A program made the position numbers and the translations under genes. Source: Acinetobacter sp. C26M (lineage in GTDB: Bacteria > Pseudomonadota > Gammaproteobacteria > Pseudomonadales > Moraxellaceae). From it: a stretch of 64,000 nucleotides of DNA. Location of the stretch: assembly GCF_023702675.1 (NCBI RefSeq), contig NZ_CP098478.1, positions 1,302,001 to 1,366,000 on the forward strand, written 5' to 3'. This document shows, piece by piece, positions 7,403 to 16,754 of this stretch. Under the pieces are notes generated by a model. That model did no database searches. It worked only from the letters and a program-made list of their open reading frames with translations, and was not told where the DNA came from. The first letter of the stretch is position 1, and every line of letters begins with the position of its first letter.

Positions 7403-10135
7403 ATGAGCGTATCGGAAATCAGACCGATTGCCATTGAGGACGAACTCAAGCATTCATATCTAGATTACGCGATGAGCGTAATTGTATCTCGTGCATTGCC
7501 AGATGTTAGAGACGGTCTAAAACCTGTTCATCGTCGCGTATTATATGCGATGCACGAATTGGGCAATGATTATAACAAAGCGTACAAAAAGTCTGCTCGT
7601 GTTGTCGGTGACGTGATCGGTAAATATCACCCTCATGGTGACAGTGCAGTATACGAAACTATTGTTCGTATGGCGCAGGACTTCAGCTTGCGTTACATGT
7701 TGGTTGATGGTCAGGGTAACTTCGGTTCGGTCGATGGGGATAGCGCGGCAGCAATGCGTTATACCGAAGTTCGTATGCAGAAACTAACCCATGAAATCTT
7801 GGCTGATCTAGAAAAAGATACGGTCGATTGGGAAGATAACTACGACGGTTCTGAACGTATTCCTCAGGTGATGCCAACGCGTATTCCAAATCTTTTGATT
7901 AATGGTACGACAGGTATTGCGGTGGGTATGGCGACCAATATGGCGCCACACAACATGACTGAGGTGGTCAATGCATGTTTGGCTTATGCCTATAACCCGA
8001 ATATTTCTATTGAAGGTTTGATGGAGCATATTACAGGCCCAGATTTCCCTACAGGCGGTATTATTTACGGTAAATCAGGCATTGTTGATGCTTACCGTAC
8101 AGGTAAAGGCCGTTTACATATTCGTGGTAAGTATCACTTTGAAGAAGACCAAAAAACTGGCCGTACTACGATTGTTTTTACTGAAATTCCTTATCAAGTC
8201 AACAAAGCAAAAACCATTGAGCGTATTGCTGAGTTAGTCAAAGAAAAGAAACTTGAAGGCATTTCTGAGCTTCGTGACGAATCTGATAAAGATGGTATGC
8301 GTATTGCCATCGATTTGAAGCGTGGTGAAAATGCTGAAGTTGCGGTGAATAATTTATTCTTGCATACGCAATTGCAAAATTCGTTCAGCATCAACATGGT
8401 CTGCCTAGACAATGGTCAGCCAAAGTTGATGAACCTGAAAGATATTATTGCAGCATTTATTCGTCATCGCCAAGAAGTAGTTACGCGCCGTACCATGTAC
8501 GAATTGCGTAAAGCACGCGAGCGTGGTCATATCTTAGAAGGTTTGACGGTTGCATTAGCCAATATTGATGCAATTATTGAAACCATCAAAACTTCTGCTA
8601 ACCCAGCTGAAGCGCGTGAGCGTTTACAAGCAGGTGAATGGGCAGGTGGTGGTGTCGTCGCTTTATTGGAAAAAGCGGGCGCGATTTCTGTTCGTCCAGA
8701 TGAGATCGAAGGCGAAGACCCAGCGCGTCCATTTGGTTTGTCTGGTGATGTCTATCGTTTGTCACCAACTCAAGTTGGCGCGATCTTAGAATTACGTCTA
8801 CACCGTTTAACGGGCTTAGAGCAAGACAAGTTACACGCTGAATATACTGAAATTTTGGGTCAAATTGCTGAATTAACTGCAATTCTAAATGACTTCAATT
8901 TGTTGATGAATGTGATTCGTGAAGAACTTGCGTTGATTTTGCAGCAATATGGTGATGGTCGCCGTACTGAAATTGTAGAGTCTGGTGTTGATTTCTGCCG
9001 TGAAGATTTGATTCCTGAAGAACAGGTTGTATTGACTGTTTCGCAAACAGGTTATGCAAAAACTCAACCACTTTCTGACTATCAAGCGCAACGTCGTGGT
9101 GGTCGTGGTAAGTCTGCAACAGCAATGAAAGATGATGACATCATCCAGCATTTAATTGTGGCATCAAACCATGCAACGGTACTGTGCTTTACCAATGTCG
9201 GTAAAGTCTATCGCTTGAGAGTGTTTGAAGTGCCGCAAGCTTCACGTGGTGCAAAAGGTCGTCCAATTATCAATTTGCTTCCACTAGATGCGAATGAAAC
9301 TGTAACTGCAATCTTGCCATTGACGGAATTCCCTGAGAATCACTATGTGTTTATGGCAACGGCATCGGGTACGGTAAAACGTGTTGAACTTGCACAATTT
9401 AGTAATGTGCGTTCAAACGGTTTACGTGCGATTGAGCTAAACGAAGAAGATACCTTGATTGGTGTTGCAATTACCGATGGTAATCAGCAGATCATGTTGT
9501 TCTCGAACGAAGGTAAGGCAATCCGTTTTGCTGAAACTGATGTCCGTGCGATGGGTCGTACTGCGAAAGGCGTACGCGGTATGCGCGTAAGCTTCGCAAG
9601 CAATACCATTGAAGCTGATGATGCTGACGTTGAAAATGATGATTCTGAAGATAATGATGATTCCTCGGATTCAAATGTGCTTAGCCGTATTGTTTCACTG
9701 GTGGTTGTACCTGAAACTGGCGAAGTGCTTTGTGCATGTGCGAATGGTTATGGTAAGCGTACACCGGTTGATGACTTCCCGACCAAGAAACGTGGTGGTA
9801 AGGGTGTGATTGCGATCAAGACCAGCGAACGTAATGGTGAGCTTGTGGGTGCGGTATCGATTGATGAAACCAAAGAACTCATGTTGATTTCTGATGGTGG
9901 TACATTGGTCCGTACCCGTGCTGCGGAAGTTGCAACTACAGGTCGTAATGCGCAAGGTGTCCGTTTGATTCGTTTAAGTGATGCTGAAACCTTAGTCGGT
10001 GTTGTTTCGATTGAAGCTGTAGAAGATGACGAAGAGTTGTTAGATTCGACAGAAGAAGTAGAAAATACTGAAGCCGAAGCAATCACTTCTGAAGAAGTGG
10101 CTGCTGAGCCGAAAGATGATACACCTGAAGCGTAA
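7403..10135 (+). CDS. gyrA: DNA gyrase subunit A
   Basis: GyrA is the DNA-breaking subunit of gyrase, which introduces negative supercoils with GyrB. The catalytic tyrosine is Tyr120 (AAMRYTEVR), and the quinolone-resistance region reads [10 protein letters not shown] with Ser81 and Glu85, so the usual resistance substitutions are absent. The C-terminal domain shows the GyrA box as QRRGGRGK and repeated beta-pinwheel blades. At 910 residues it is longer than the E. coli protein (875), partly because of an acidic insert near residues 738-755 ([15 protein letters not shown]) inside the pinwheel and an acidic C-terminal tail. Start ATG is preceded by AAGGAG. It ends at a bidirectional terminator. 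Confidence 0.98.
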   Translation: MSVSEIRPIAIEDELKHSYLDYAMSVIVSRALPDVRDGLKPVHRRVLYAMHELGNDYNKAYKKSARVVGDVIGKYHPHGDSAVYETIVRMAQDFSLRYMLVDGQGNFGSVDGDSAAAMRYTEVRMQKLTHEILADLEKDTVDWEDNYDGSERIPQVMPTRIPNLLINGTTGIAVGMATNMAPHNMTEVVNACLAYAYNPNISIEGLMEHITGPDFPTGGIIYGKSGIVDAYRTGKGRLHIRGKYHFEEDQKTGRTTIVFTEIPYQVNKAKTIERIAELVKEKKLEGISELRDESDKDGMRIAIDLKRGENAEVAVNNLFLHTQLQNSFSINMVCLDNGQPKLMNLKDIIAAFIRHRQEVVTRRTMYELRKARERGHILEGLTVALANIDAIIETIKTSANPAEARERLQAGEWAGGGVVALLEKAGAISVRPDEIEGEDPARPFGLSGDVYRLSPTQVGAILELRLHRLTGLEQDKLHAEYTEILGQIAELTAILNDFNLLMNVIREELALILQQYGDGRRTEIVESGVDFCREDLIPEEQVVLTVSQTGYAKTQPLSDYQAQRRGGRGKSATAMKDDDIIQHLIVASNHATVLCFTNVGKVYRLRVFEVPQASRGAKGRPIINLLPLDANETVTAILPLTEFPENHYVFMATASGTVKRVELAQFSNVRSNGLRAIELNEEDTLIGVAITDGNQQIMLFSNEGKAIRFAETDVRAMGRTAKGVRGMRVSFASNTIEADDADVENDDSEDNDDSSDSNVLSRIVSLVVVPETGEVLCACANGYGKRTPVDDFPTKKRGGKGVIAIKTSERNGELVGAVSIDETKELMLISDGGTLVRTRAAEVATTGRNAQGVRLIRLSDAETLVGVVSIEAVEDDEELLDSTEEVENTEAEAITSEEVAAEPKDDTPEA

Positions 10136-10148
10136 ATACTCTGATCGT

Positions 10149-10178
10149 AAAAAAGGAAGCTAATTAGCTTCCTTTTTT
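10149..10178. terminator. Bidirectional terminator between gyrA and the export operon
   Basis: AAAAGGAAGC (10151-10160), loop TAATTA, then GCTTCCTTTTTT: a stem flanked by A and T runs that can act on both strands. The stop codon of the last export gene overlaps its left arm. Confidence 0.85.
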
Positions 10179-11272
10179 ATTGGTCTCATCATGACCAAGC
10201 GATAATAAGAAATTGCCAATAATATTGCAGCGACTGTCGCAAGATAAATTAGCTTCGGTACAACAATTGATGTTGGTACACCCATCTGATTGAGTTGAAC
10301 AAACATTTGTACACCATGGGTGGAAGGTAATGTCCATGCAAAGTATTGCATCCAATGCGGCATGGCCTCATGTGGCCATGCGGTACCTGTCAGTAAGAAC
10401 AAAGGCACAGAAGTCACTACAATCAAATGACCAACCCGCTCTGGCATATCAACCAGTGAACCCACCAACATACCCAAGCCAATCACGCAACTGACATAGA
10501 TCGGCACGGCAAGCAGCATGCCCCAAAAATTGCCACCATGGGGATATTCATATAGCCAGAAGGTAAAGCCAAATAGATACAGGCAGCCTAAACAACCTGT
10601 GGTAAAGATGGCTGCAAAAGTGGCCCAGAACTCTACGGGTTTTGCTACCCAGCCTTGTTCACGGTAACTGGCAATGAGCATCGCCAAGCCGAGCAGAATA
10701 GTCTGATGAATAATCAAACTGGCCACAGCAGGGAAGATGTAGCTGCCATAACCAGACATCGTGTTAAACAATGGAATTTGATGGATCGAAAGTTCTGGCT
10801 CAAACGCAGAGGCACTGCCAAACTTTTCGAGATGCTCTTTCAGGGTGTATTCAATAGAGCCAGCTAAACCAACACCCACCTCTTTGGTTCGGATGAAATA
10901 GGCGGTGCTCAAATACAGCCCAATGCCGCCCATTTCACCGCGTTTTAAGCTATTGGTCAGGTTTTCAGGAAGTAGCAAGATACCTTCAGCTTGCTGGTTT
11001 TTCACCATGCGCTGTGCTTCAAGAAAGTTATCTGTCACGGTGGTGATTTTGATGTGAGGACTATTGGATGCTTGGCTAATGATTTTTGAGGTCAAAATGC
11101 TCTGCTCTTCATCCACAATCACAATCGGAATATCTTCAGCGGTTTGTGCTTTATAGGCAGTTGGATAGAAAAAGCTATAGAGCAAGATCGCGGCAATGAG
11201 TGTGGTAAACACCGAGCTATTGGCAAAAATGTTTTTAAAGGTCTGTAGGTAATAGCCGAAAAATGCTTTCAT
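10160..11272 (-). CDS. ABC-2 type transporter permease (second of two)
   Basis: An inner-membrane permease of 370 residues in the ABC-2 / YhhJ-YbhR class. One N-terminal membrane segment is followed by a large periplasmic domain (about residues 45-175, containing IPIVIVDEEQS, the hallmark of this class), then five to six C-terminal membrane segments. The ATG at 11272 overlaps the upstream stop as ATGA and has CAGGAG at eight bases, so I prefer it to the ATG six bases earlier. Together with the preceding permease it would make the membrane part of an exporter coupled to the HlyD-like and TolC-like proteins encoded upstream. No ATPase gene is found in the operon, which is unusual for an ABC exporter. 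Confidence 0.85.
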   Translation of the reverse strand: MKAFFGYYLQTFKNIFANSSVFTTLIAAILLYSFFYPTAYKAQTAEDIPIVIVDEEQSILTSKIISQASNSPHIKITTVTDNFLEAQRMVKNQQAEGILLLPENLTNSLKRGEMGGIGLYLSTAYFIRTKEVGVGLAGSIEYTLKEHLEKFGSASAFEPELSIHQIPLFNTMSGYGSYIFPAVASLIIHQTILLGLAMLIASYREQGWVAKPVEFWATFAAIFTTGCLGCLYLFGFTFWLYEYPHGGNFWGMLLAVPIYVSCVIGLGMLVGSLVDMPERVGHLIVVTSVPLFLLTGTAWPHEAMPHWMQYFAWTLPSTHGVQMFVQLNQMGVPTSIVVPKLIYLATVAAILLAISYYRLVMMRPIKKEAN

Positions 11273-12399
11273 GAGCATAGCTCCTGAGTATTTTTCTTTA
11301 ACAGACGTACGCTCAAAGTAAAGAATAAACCTGCAAAGATCAACAATATCCCAAATGGAACCAGTGAAACATACAGATCACTGCCAATAATCCATTGCTC
11401 AGTTTGTAGTTTGGCATAAGGCGTGTAGGGAATAATCATTGACCAGAATTGAGTAAATGCGGGTGCATTATTCAAAGGCAGGGTAATCCCAGAAAAGCTT
11501 GGTGATGATCCACCGTAGAGTGCAATAAAACCAAAGGTTTTGGGTAAATTCTGTGTTGCCAAAACCACAGTGCTGCTAATCACGGCATAGGCAAAATACA
11601 GCAAAAACTGTGCAACAAGGATCAGTGTAAGTGAACCTGCGATAAAGTAACCACGAATATATGCGAGCCAGAACATCCAGCACCAAGTCCAGGCGCAGAA
11701 AATAAAGACATAGAGCAGGATTTTACCCAACAGGCTGGAAATTATTTGTTTTGATTGGACCCATGCACCAACAGTCTTGCGTTTAAATTCTTGACCGATG
11801 GCAAAAGCCACACAGCAACACAGTAATAAATGTAAGACTGCTGGCACCATAAAAGGTTCTAGAAACAGTTCATAACTCATGCTTGGATTATATAGGGTTG
11901 AGATCTTGATATGCGGTGTTGGCATATCTAAATAGGGAATGGTATTGGCTAAATAGCTTTGCCCCATATAATCGGCCATTCCATTTAAGGTACTAATCAA
12001 CATGGCAGAAGAAATGGTATTACCGATACTAAAAAAAGACTGGTTATAGGCAATACTGATCTGTGCATCTTGGGCTTTGACCAGGCGTTGCTCAGCCCCC
12101 TCAGGGATCATTACGAACCCCCAAGCATCGGTTTTATTGATGAGTCGTTCGGCTTCATCTTGGCTGGCAGTAATAGTTTTTACTTTTAAGGTATGATTGA
12201 TGCTGAGCGCATGAATCACTTTACGGCTCATCTCACTTTGATCTTGGTCAATCACGACAATGGGTAAATGTTCCGCTTTACCAGCGGAAAACATACTGCC
12301 AAATAGCAAAATTACCAACAAAGGGGCAATGACCGCCATAAACAAATCCACTTTATGGCGTTTTAAATAGCGCAATTCCCGCAGCATCACTGCAAACAT
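11269..12399 (-). CDS. ABC-2 type transporter permease (first of two)
   Basis: A 376-residue paralogue of the next gene, with the same layout: N-terminal membrane helix (DLFMAVIAPLLVILLFGSMF), a periplasmic domain with LPIVVIDQDQSEMSRK, and a block of hydrophobic segments from about residue 185 to the end. In characterised relatives two such permeases pair with a cytosolic ATPase and a HlyD-type adaptor to export drugs or other small hydrophobic molecules. It starts three bases after the hlyD-like gene and overlaps the following permease by four bases, so the genes are translationally linked. Substrate unknown. Confidence 0.85.
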   Translation of the reverse strand: MFAVMLRELRYLKRHKVDLFMAVIAPLLVILLFGSMFSAGKAEHLPIVVIDQDQSEMSRKVIHALSINHTLKVKTITASQDEAERLINKTDAWGFVMIPEGAEQRLVKAQDAQISIAYNQSFFSIGNTISSAMLISTLNGMADYMGQSYLANTIPYLDMPTPHIKISTLYNPSMSYELFLEPFMVPAVLHLLLCCCVAFAIGQEFKRKTVGAWVQSKQIISSLLGKILLYVFIFCAWTWCWMFWLAYIRGYFIAGSLTLILVAQFLLYFAYAVISSTVVLATQNLPKTFGFIALYGGSSPSFSGITLPLNNAPAFTQFWSMIIPYTPYAKLQTEQWIIGSDLYVSLVPFGILLIFAGLFFTLSVRLLKKNTQELCS

Positions 12400-12402
12400 C
12401 GC

Positions 12403-13560
12403 TTATTTTGCCTCTTCAATTTTAAACAACACACTCATGCCAACTTTTAAATCTGGAATGCTTTGTTCTGGTACAAGGTGAAATTTGAAACTACGAATAT
12501 CATAACCGCCTGTTTGACGCGTAGTTTTAATTGTCGCAAAGTCACCTTCAGCATCAATATTTTTGACTTTGAAAGTTTCTTTACGGTTCAGTGCAGGGAT
12601 AAACCCTTCAATCGTTTTCATTTTATAAACAGAGCTATACATGTCTTCGCGGACATTTAAGCTGACCCACAAATCATGGTCTTCGATAATACTGACCACA
12701 GGAACAGCTGTTGCAACCAGTTCGGTCGGTTTGCCATAGGTCTTAGATACTGTTCCATCTGTTGGTGAATAGAGTTTAGTTTCTTCAGTTAAGGCATTGG
12801 CTTCTTTCACTGCAGCTTGCGCCATAGCAACTTGTGCATCGGCAGTTGATTTTTGCTGTTCAGTACTACCTCGTTTGGCACGCGCATATTGTTGGTACGA
12901 TGCCTCTGCTGTTTCACGTGCAGAGGTTTGTGCTGCCAGCATTTCATCACGACGTTGGCGAGAAATCACGCCTTGTTGAAATAAGGTTTCACCACGCTTG
13001 TAGGTTGTTGCTGCTAATTCAGCTTGGGTTTTCATTGCTTGCCAATTGGCATAGAGCGTATCGATATTTTCTTGTTGTGCACCACGATACACGGTCGAAT
13101 GAAAAGCGGTTGCACTTTGTAAAGCGGCTTGTGCCTGTTCTTTTTTAGCCTCTAACTCAGGACTGACAAAACGAACTAAGGCCTGACCTTTTTTAACAGG
13201 CTGACCTTCAGATACATAAAACTCTTCAATACGGCTCGGTACTTTGGTGCTGATATGTACGGTTTCTGACTCAACCCGACCTTGTAATTCAATGGCTTGC
13301 GGCTGATAGGCTTTCCATAAACCAAAGGCAATCAGACCTAAAAGCAAAATTAAAATAATTAAGCCGATGATTTTTGCCTTACCTTTTTTTGCGGGCTCTG
13401 TAGGAGGCAATTGTTGATTTGAGGTCTCAGGTCTCGGTTGTTCTACTTTTTCTGCAGAGGTCACTTGTGCTTGAGGTGATTCAGAAGCTTGGGTCTCAGT
13501 TTTATTGTCCACTTGATCTGTATCGCGTTCTGAATTGGATGATGATTGATCTTGGCTCAT
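12403..13560 (-). CDS. HlyD/EmrA-type membrane fusion protein
   Basis: A periplasmic adaptor of 385 residues anchored by one membrane segment (about residues 65-85, IIGLIILILLLGLIAFGLW) after a long charged, Gln/Ser/Glu-rich cytoplasmic head. It then shows the biotinyl-lipoyl half-motif (VSEGQPVKKGQALVRF), a long coiled-coil hairpin rich in Ala/Gln, and the second half-motif plus beta barrel (LYSPTDGTV). Such proteins bridge the inner-membrane transporter and a TolC-type channel. The frame reaches a TTG at 13572, but the ATG at 13560 has GGAG at seven bases and is chosen. The cytoplasmic head of about 65 residues is longer than in most family members. Confidence 0.88.
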   Translation of the reverse strand: MSQDQSSSNSERDTDQVDNKTETQASESPQAQVTSAEKVEQPRPETSNQQLPPTEPAKKGKAKIIGLIILILLLGLIAFGLWKAYQPQAIELQGRVESETVHISTKVPSRIEEFYVSEGQPVKKGQALVRFVSPELEAKKEQAQAALQSATAFHSTVYRGAQQENIDTLYANWQAMKTQAELAATTYKRGETLFQQGVISRQRRDEMLAAQTSARETAEASYQQYARAKRGSTEQQKSTADAQVAMAQAAVKEANALTEETKLYSPTDGTVSKTYGKPTELVATAVPVVSIIEDHDLWVSLNVREDMYSSVYKMKTIEGFIPALNRKETFKVKNIDAEGDFATIKTTRQTGGYDIRSFKFHLVPEQSIPDLKVGMSVLFKIEEAK

Positions 13561-13572
13561 AAATTTCTCCAA

Positions 13573-15069
13573 TTAACGGATATAGTCTGTACGTGGTTGA
13601 TTAACATAAAGCTTGAACTCATCAATCGAACCATAGCTTTGTAATAAGGTGGCTAAAGATAAGATGTATTTATATGAATTTATCGCCATCTCACTTCTTA
13701 ATGCACTGAATGCATTTTGTGCATCAATCACTTGAGTCGCTGTGCCCATACCTTCTTTAAATGAAAGCTGTTGGATGCGTAAGTTTTCTTGTGCGGCTTT
13801 GGTGTTTTGGGTCAGCAGTTGGTGGCTAGTCTGAGACGCGTTTAATTCGCTATATGATTTGTAAAGCACATTTTCGACTTCTTGCTTGGTGCGTTCGGTC
13901 ATGAGCTCAGCAGCGTATTTTTTCAGTTCGGCAGCACGGATATTTTTGTTGTTATCAATACCTGAGAATAAATTGTATTTCGCCATCACGCCGACAATCC
14001 AATTCTCTTTATTGTCCAACCCATATTCACCAAAGGCAAAAACACTTGGTTTCTTCGCAGATTGTTGAACTTTGACATTTTCATTGGCAAGTTGGGTATC
14101 CATTTGCAGCTTTTTAATCAAACTGGAGTTTTGATCATAATTTGCAAGTAGTTTATCCAAAGAATGATTTTGTGCATTATTCACAAATAGTGGGGTGGTG
14201 AGGTTTAAGCCTTCTTTAGTCTGTAATAGGTTTTTTAGACTAAACTGGCTCGCTTGCAGATTCGACTGAGCATTTTGATAGGTGCGTTCTGCATTATTGC
14301 GCGCCACTTCAAATTGCATCCGTTGGCCTTTATTAATAAAACCTTGCTTCTCTAATTTAAGTGCATTGTTATAGTGTTCTTGCATTGCATTTAAATTAAA
14401 CAGGCTGGCATTGAGTAACTGTTGTTGTAATTGCACATTAAAATAGGATTGGATCATTTCAAAGCGTTGCGAATCTTGTTGTTGTTTTTCGCTGATATTT
14501 GAGCGTTGTGCTTGAATTGTTGCAATCTGTTTAGCACTGTTAATTTTACCGCCAGTATAGAGTGGCATTACCATTGAAATTGAAGTGCGCACATCATGGT
14601 CTTTCACCGTGACATCCAGATTATTGGGAACCTGATTTAAACCTTCTTGTACAGTTTGATCAAAACCTTGGCTGACTTGATCAATGACTTCTGTAGGAAG
14701 CACATTGCCCCATTGCGACAATTTATCATCAAAGCCCCGCGTGAGAGAGTTTTCAAGTCGGCGTTTACTCGATTCCAAAGGTACGCTGGTTTCACTATGA
14801 AATGAGTAAGCACGAGCATTTAAGTCGATACGTGGTAAACCTAAATGCTTCATGGCTTCCATTTCAAGCTGTGAGGCTTGTTGTAAAGCTTGTTGTGCTT
14901 GTGTCCCGTAAGCATTTTCCACAACATATTGTTCAGCTTGGCTATAACTTAATGTCTGTGCAGATAGTACCGTTGAAAATAGAGCACAGCTAATTAAGCT
15001 TATGCTCAAGCTTAACTTTTTAGGAAACCGTTTGACCTGAAAAATCGGTCGATCATGTCGTCTCAACAT
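13573..15069 (-). CDS. TolC-family outer membrane efflux protein
   Basis: First gene of the export operon, 498 residues from the ATG at 15069 (a TTG five codons earlier, with AGGA upstream, is an alternative). A basic N terminus and hydrophobic stretch ending LSAQT make a signal peptide of about 40 residues. Two repeats of the outer membrane efflux protein fold follow, seen as long Gln/Ala-rich amphipathic helices and beta-strand segments such as ISMVMPLYTGGK and VGVMAKYNLFSG at equivalent places in each half. TolC-type trimers form the outer-membrane channel and periplasmic tunnel. Twelve bases separate it from the hlyD-like gene, so channel and adaptor are made together. Confidence 0.88.
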   Translation of the reverse strand: MLRRHDRPIFQVKRFPKKLSLSISLISCALFSTVLSAQTLSYSQAEQYVVENAYGTQAQQALQQASQLEMEAMKHLGLPRIDLNARAYSFHSETSVPLESSKRRLENSLTRGFDDKLSQWGNVLPTEVIDQVSQGFDQTVQEGLNQVPNNLDVTVKDHDVRTSISMVMPLYTGGKINSAKQIATIQAQRSNISEKQQQDSQRFEMIQSYFNVQLQQQLLNASLFNLNAMQEHYNNALKLEKQGFINKGQRMQFEVARNNAERTYQNAQSNLQASQFSLKNLLQTKEGLNLTTPLFVNNAQNHSLDKLLANYDQNSSLIKKLQMDTQLANENVKVQQSAKKPSVFAFGEYGLDNKENWIVGVMAKYNLFSGIDNNKNIRAAELKKYAAELMTERTKQEVENVLYKSYSELNASQTSHQLLTQNTKAAQENLRIQQLSFKEGMGTATQVIDAQNAFSALRSEMAINSYKYILSLATLLQSYGSIDEFKLYVNQPRTDYIR

Positions 15070-15417
15070 TAGGGTAGGTCGCAATTTAATAATATCCTGA
15101 GTTAGTCTAAATTCTTTTTATAAAATTAAAATAATATGTTTTTAATTAAATAGTTATATCTCTAGGATTGGTGTAGTGAAATTGTAAAAAGTAGAGTTTT
15201 TAATCTAATTAAAACTGGTGAAATTCGGGTTGATTAAATCAGAAAATAGACCTTTGCATTGACGCTTAAAATAAATGTAATGACAAAGGCATGATGGAAA
15301 AATTAGTACTATTTTCTCAATCAAATTGAAATATTTACTGGATAAGCTGCTGCAAGCTTCGCCAATCTATGGTTAAATTCCCATTCCAATTTGTTCCACT
15401 TTAACAAGGGAAAACTC
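15070..15417. other. Divergent intergenic region between the export operon and serC
   Basis: About 350 very AT-rich bases that must contain the divergent promoters. A TTGACG at 15259-15264 is the best isolated -35-like hexamer, but I find no matching -10 at 16-18 bases. No regulator gene adjoins the export operon and I see no strong palindrome. No coding frame is supported. Confidence 0.35.
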
Positions 15418-16497
15418 ATGCGTGCTTATAATTTCTGCGCTGGTCCTGCTGCATTACCTACTGCCGTTTTAGAAAAAGCTCAACAAGAATTGTTGAATTG
15501 GCAAGGCAAAGGTCTGTCGATCATGGAAATGAGTCATCGTAGCAATGACTATGTTGCTGTGGCAGAGAAGGCTGAAGCTGATTTACGTAAGCTCATGAAC
15601 ATTCCTGAGAACTATAAAGTCTTATTTTTACAAGGTGGTGCATCGCTACAATTTTCAGCGATCCCCCTGAATTTATTGGGTAAAAATAACAAGGCCGATT
15701 ATATCGATACAGGTATTTGGTCTGAGAAAGCGCTAAAAGAAGCAAAGCGCTATGGCGACATCAATGTGGTTAAAGCAGGTACTTTAATTGATGGTAAGCA
15801 TGGCATCACAGCACAAAGTACTTGGAACCTTTCTAATGATGCAGCTTATGTGCATTATGCTGATAATGAAACTATTGGTGGGTTGCAATTTGCGAGCATT
15901 CCAGAAGTGGATGCACCTTTAGTCTGTGATTATTCATCTAGTATCCTGTCTGCACCTTTAGATGTCAGCAAGTTTGGTCTGATCTATGCGGGTGCGCAAA
16001 AGAATATTGGCCCAGCAGGTTTAACCATTGTCATTATTCGTGATGATTTGTTGGATCAAGCGAAACCTGAAATTCCAAGCATCTTAAAATATGCAGATCA
16101 GGCTAAAAATGGATCAATGGTGAATACTCCTGCGACTTATGCGTGGTATTTATCTGGTCTGGTATTTGAGTGGTTGCTTGAGCAGGGTGGGGTAGATGCG
16201 ATCTATAAAGTGAATCAAGAGAAAGCAAAACTGCTTTATGGTTATATTGATTCAAGCGATTTTTATAACAACCCAATTGCCATTCCAAACCGTTCAATGA
16301 TGAACGTTCCATTCACTTTGGCAGATGAAGCGCTTGAAAAAACCTTCTTAAAAGAAGCAGAGCAAAACCATTTGTTAAACTTAGCAGGTCATCGCTCAGT
16401 TGGTGGTATGCGTGCAAGTATTTACAATGCTGTACCATTGGAAGGGGTTCAAGCATTGGTGAGCTTTATGGATGAGTTTGCGAAACGTCATGGTTAA
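15418..16497 (+). CDS. serC: Phosphoserine aminotransferase
   Basis: SerC transfers an amino group from glutamate to 3-phosphohydroxypyruvate (serine synthesis) and also acts in pyridoxal phosphate synthesis. The 359-residue class V aminotransferase begins MRAYNFCAGPAALP, the conserved start, and the cofactor lysine is Lys195 in YAGAQKNIGPAG. The phosphate-binding GGAS and the C-terminal GHRSVGGMRAS motif are present. The frame is open nine codons upstream to an ATG at 15391, but the family start and an AAGGGA box select 15418. It is followed by its own terminator and appears monocistronic. Confidence 0.97.
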   Translation: MRAYNFCAGPAALPTAVLEKAQQELLNWQGKGLSIMEMSHRSNDYVAVAEKAEADLRKLMNIPENYKVLFLQGGASLQFSAIPLNLLGKNNKADYIDTGIWSEKALKEAKRYGDINVVKAGTLIDGKHGITAQSTWNLSNDAAYVHYADNETIGGLQFASIPEVDAPLVCDYSSSILSAPLDVSKFGLIYAGAQKNIGPAGLTIVIIRDDLLDQAKPEIPSILKYADQAKNGSMVNTPATYAWYLSGLVFEWLLEQGGVDAIYKVNQEKAKLLYGYIDSSDFYNNPIAIPNRSMMNVPFTLADEALEKTFLKEAEQNHLLNLAGHRSVGGMRASIYNAVPLEGVQALVSFMDEFAKRHG

Positions 16498-16518
16498 GCA
16501 ATAGAGTGTTGCTAATAA

Positions 16519-16547
16519 TAAAAGCCCTCAACATTGAGGGCTTTTAT
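16519..16547. terminator. Terminator after serC
   Basis: AAAGCCCTCA (16521-16530) pairs with TGAGGGCTTT (16535-16544) around a four-base loop, with T-rich sequence after it and A-rich sequence before it. It may serve both serC and the leftward gene pair beyond. Confidence 0.85.
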
Positions 16548-16574
16548 TTGCGAATAGGGTAGTGGTCAAAAAGT

Positions 16575-16718
16575 TTAAAAAAAGCCAATTCGATGAAACA
16601 TGAGTGCTGCTAAAAACATACCAAGTAAAAAAAAGCAAAAAGCACCAACATCAAGTTTAAGACCTTGATCACTCGAATGAATCAGACTGGTGGTCGTTTG
16701 TTCTGGTATAATTTTCAT
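16575..16718 (-). CDS. Small membrane protein, 47 residues, unknown function
   Basis: A short open frame below the usual 60-codon cut-off. It starts with ATG at 16718 behind TTTAGG (about seven-base spacing) and ends TAA at 16575. A polar N-terminal half (MKIIPEQTTTSLIHSSDQG) is followed by one strongly hydrophobic segment (VGAFCFFLLGMFLAALM, residues 24-40) and a short basic end FHRIGFF, which fits a single-pass inner-membrane peptide. It begins 36 bases after the stop of the unknown gene upstream on the same strand and ends just before the serC terminator region, so the two may be cotranscribed. I do not recognise the family; coding status is an inference from the start site, hydrophobicity pattern and position. 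Confidence 0.5.
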   Translation of the reverse strand: MKIIPEQTTTSLIHSSDQGLKLDVGAFCFFLLGMFLAALMFHRIGFF

Positions 16719-16754
16719 TAGAACGCCTAAAAATGCCATTTATGTGATTTTTTG

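Noticed and set aside
15085..15417. Regulator-binding palindrome for the export operon
   Set aside because: Only short, imperfect AT-rich inverted repeats are present, no more than expected by chance in such sequence.
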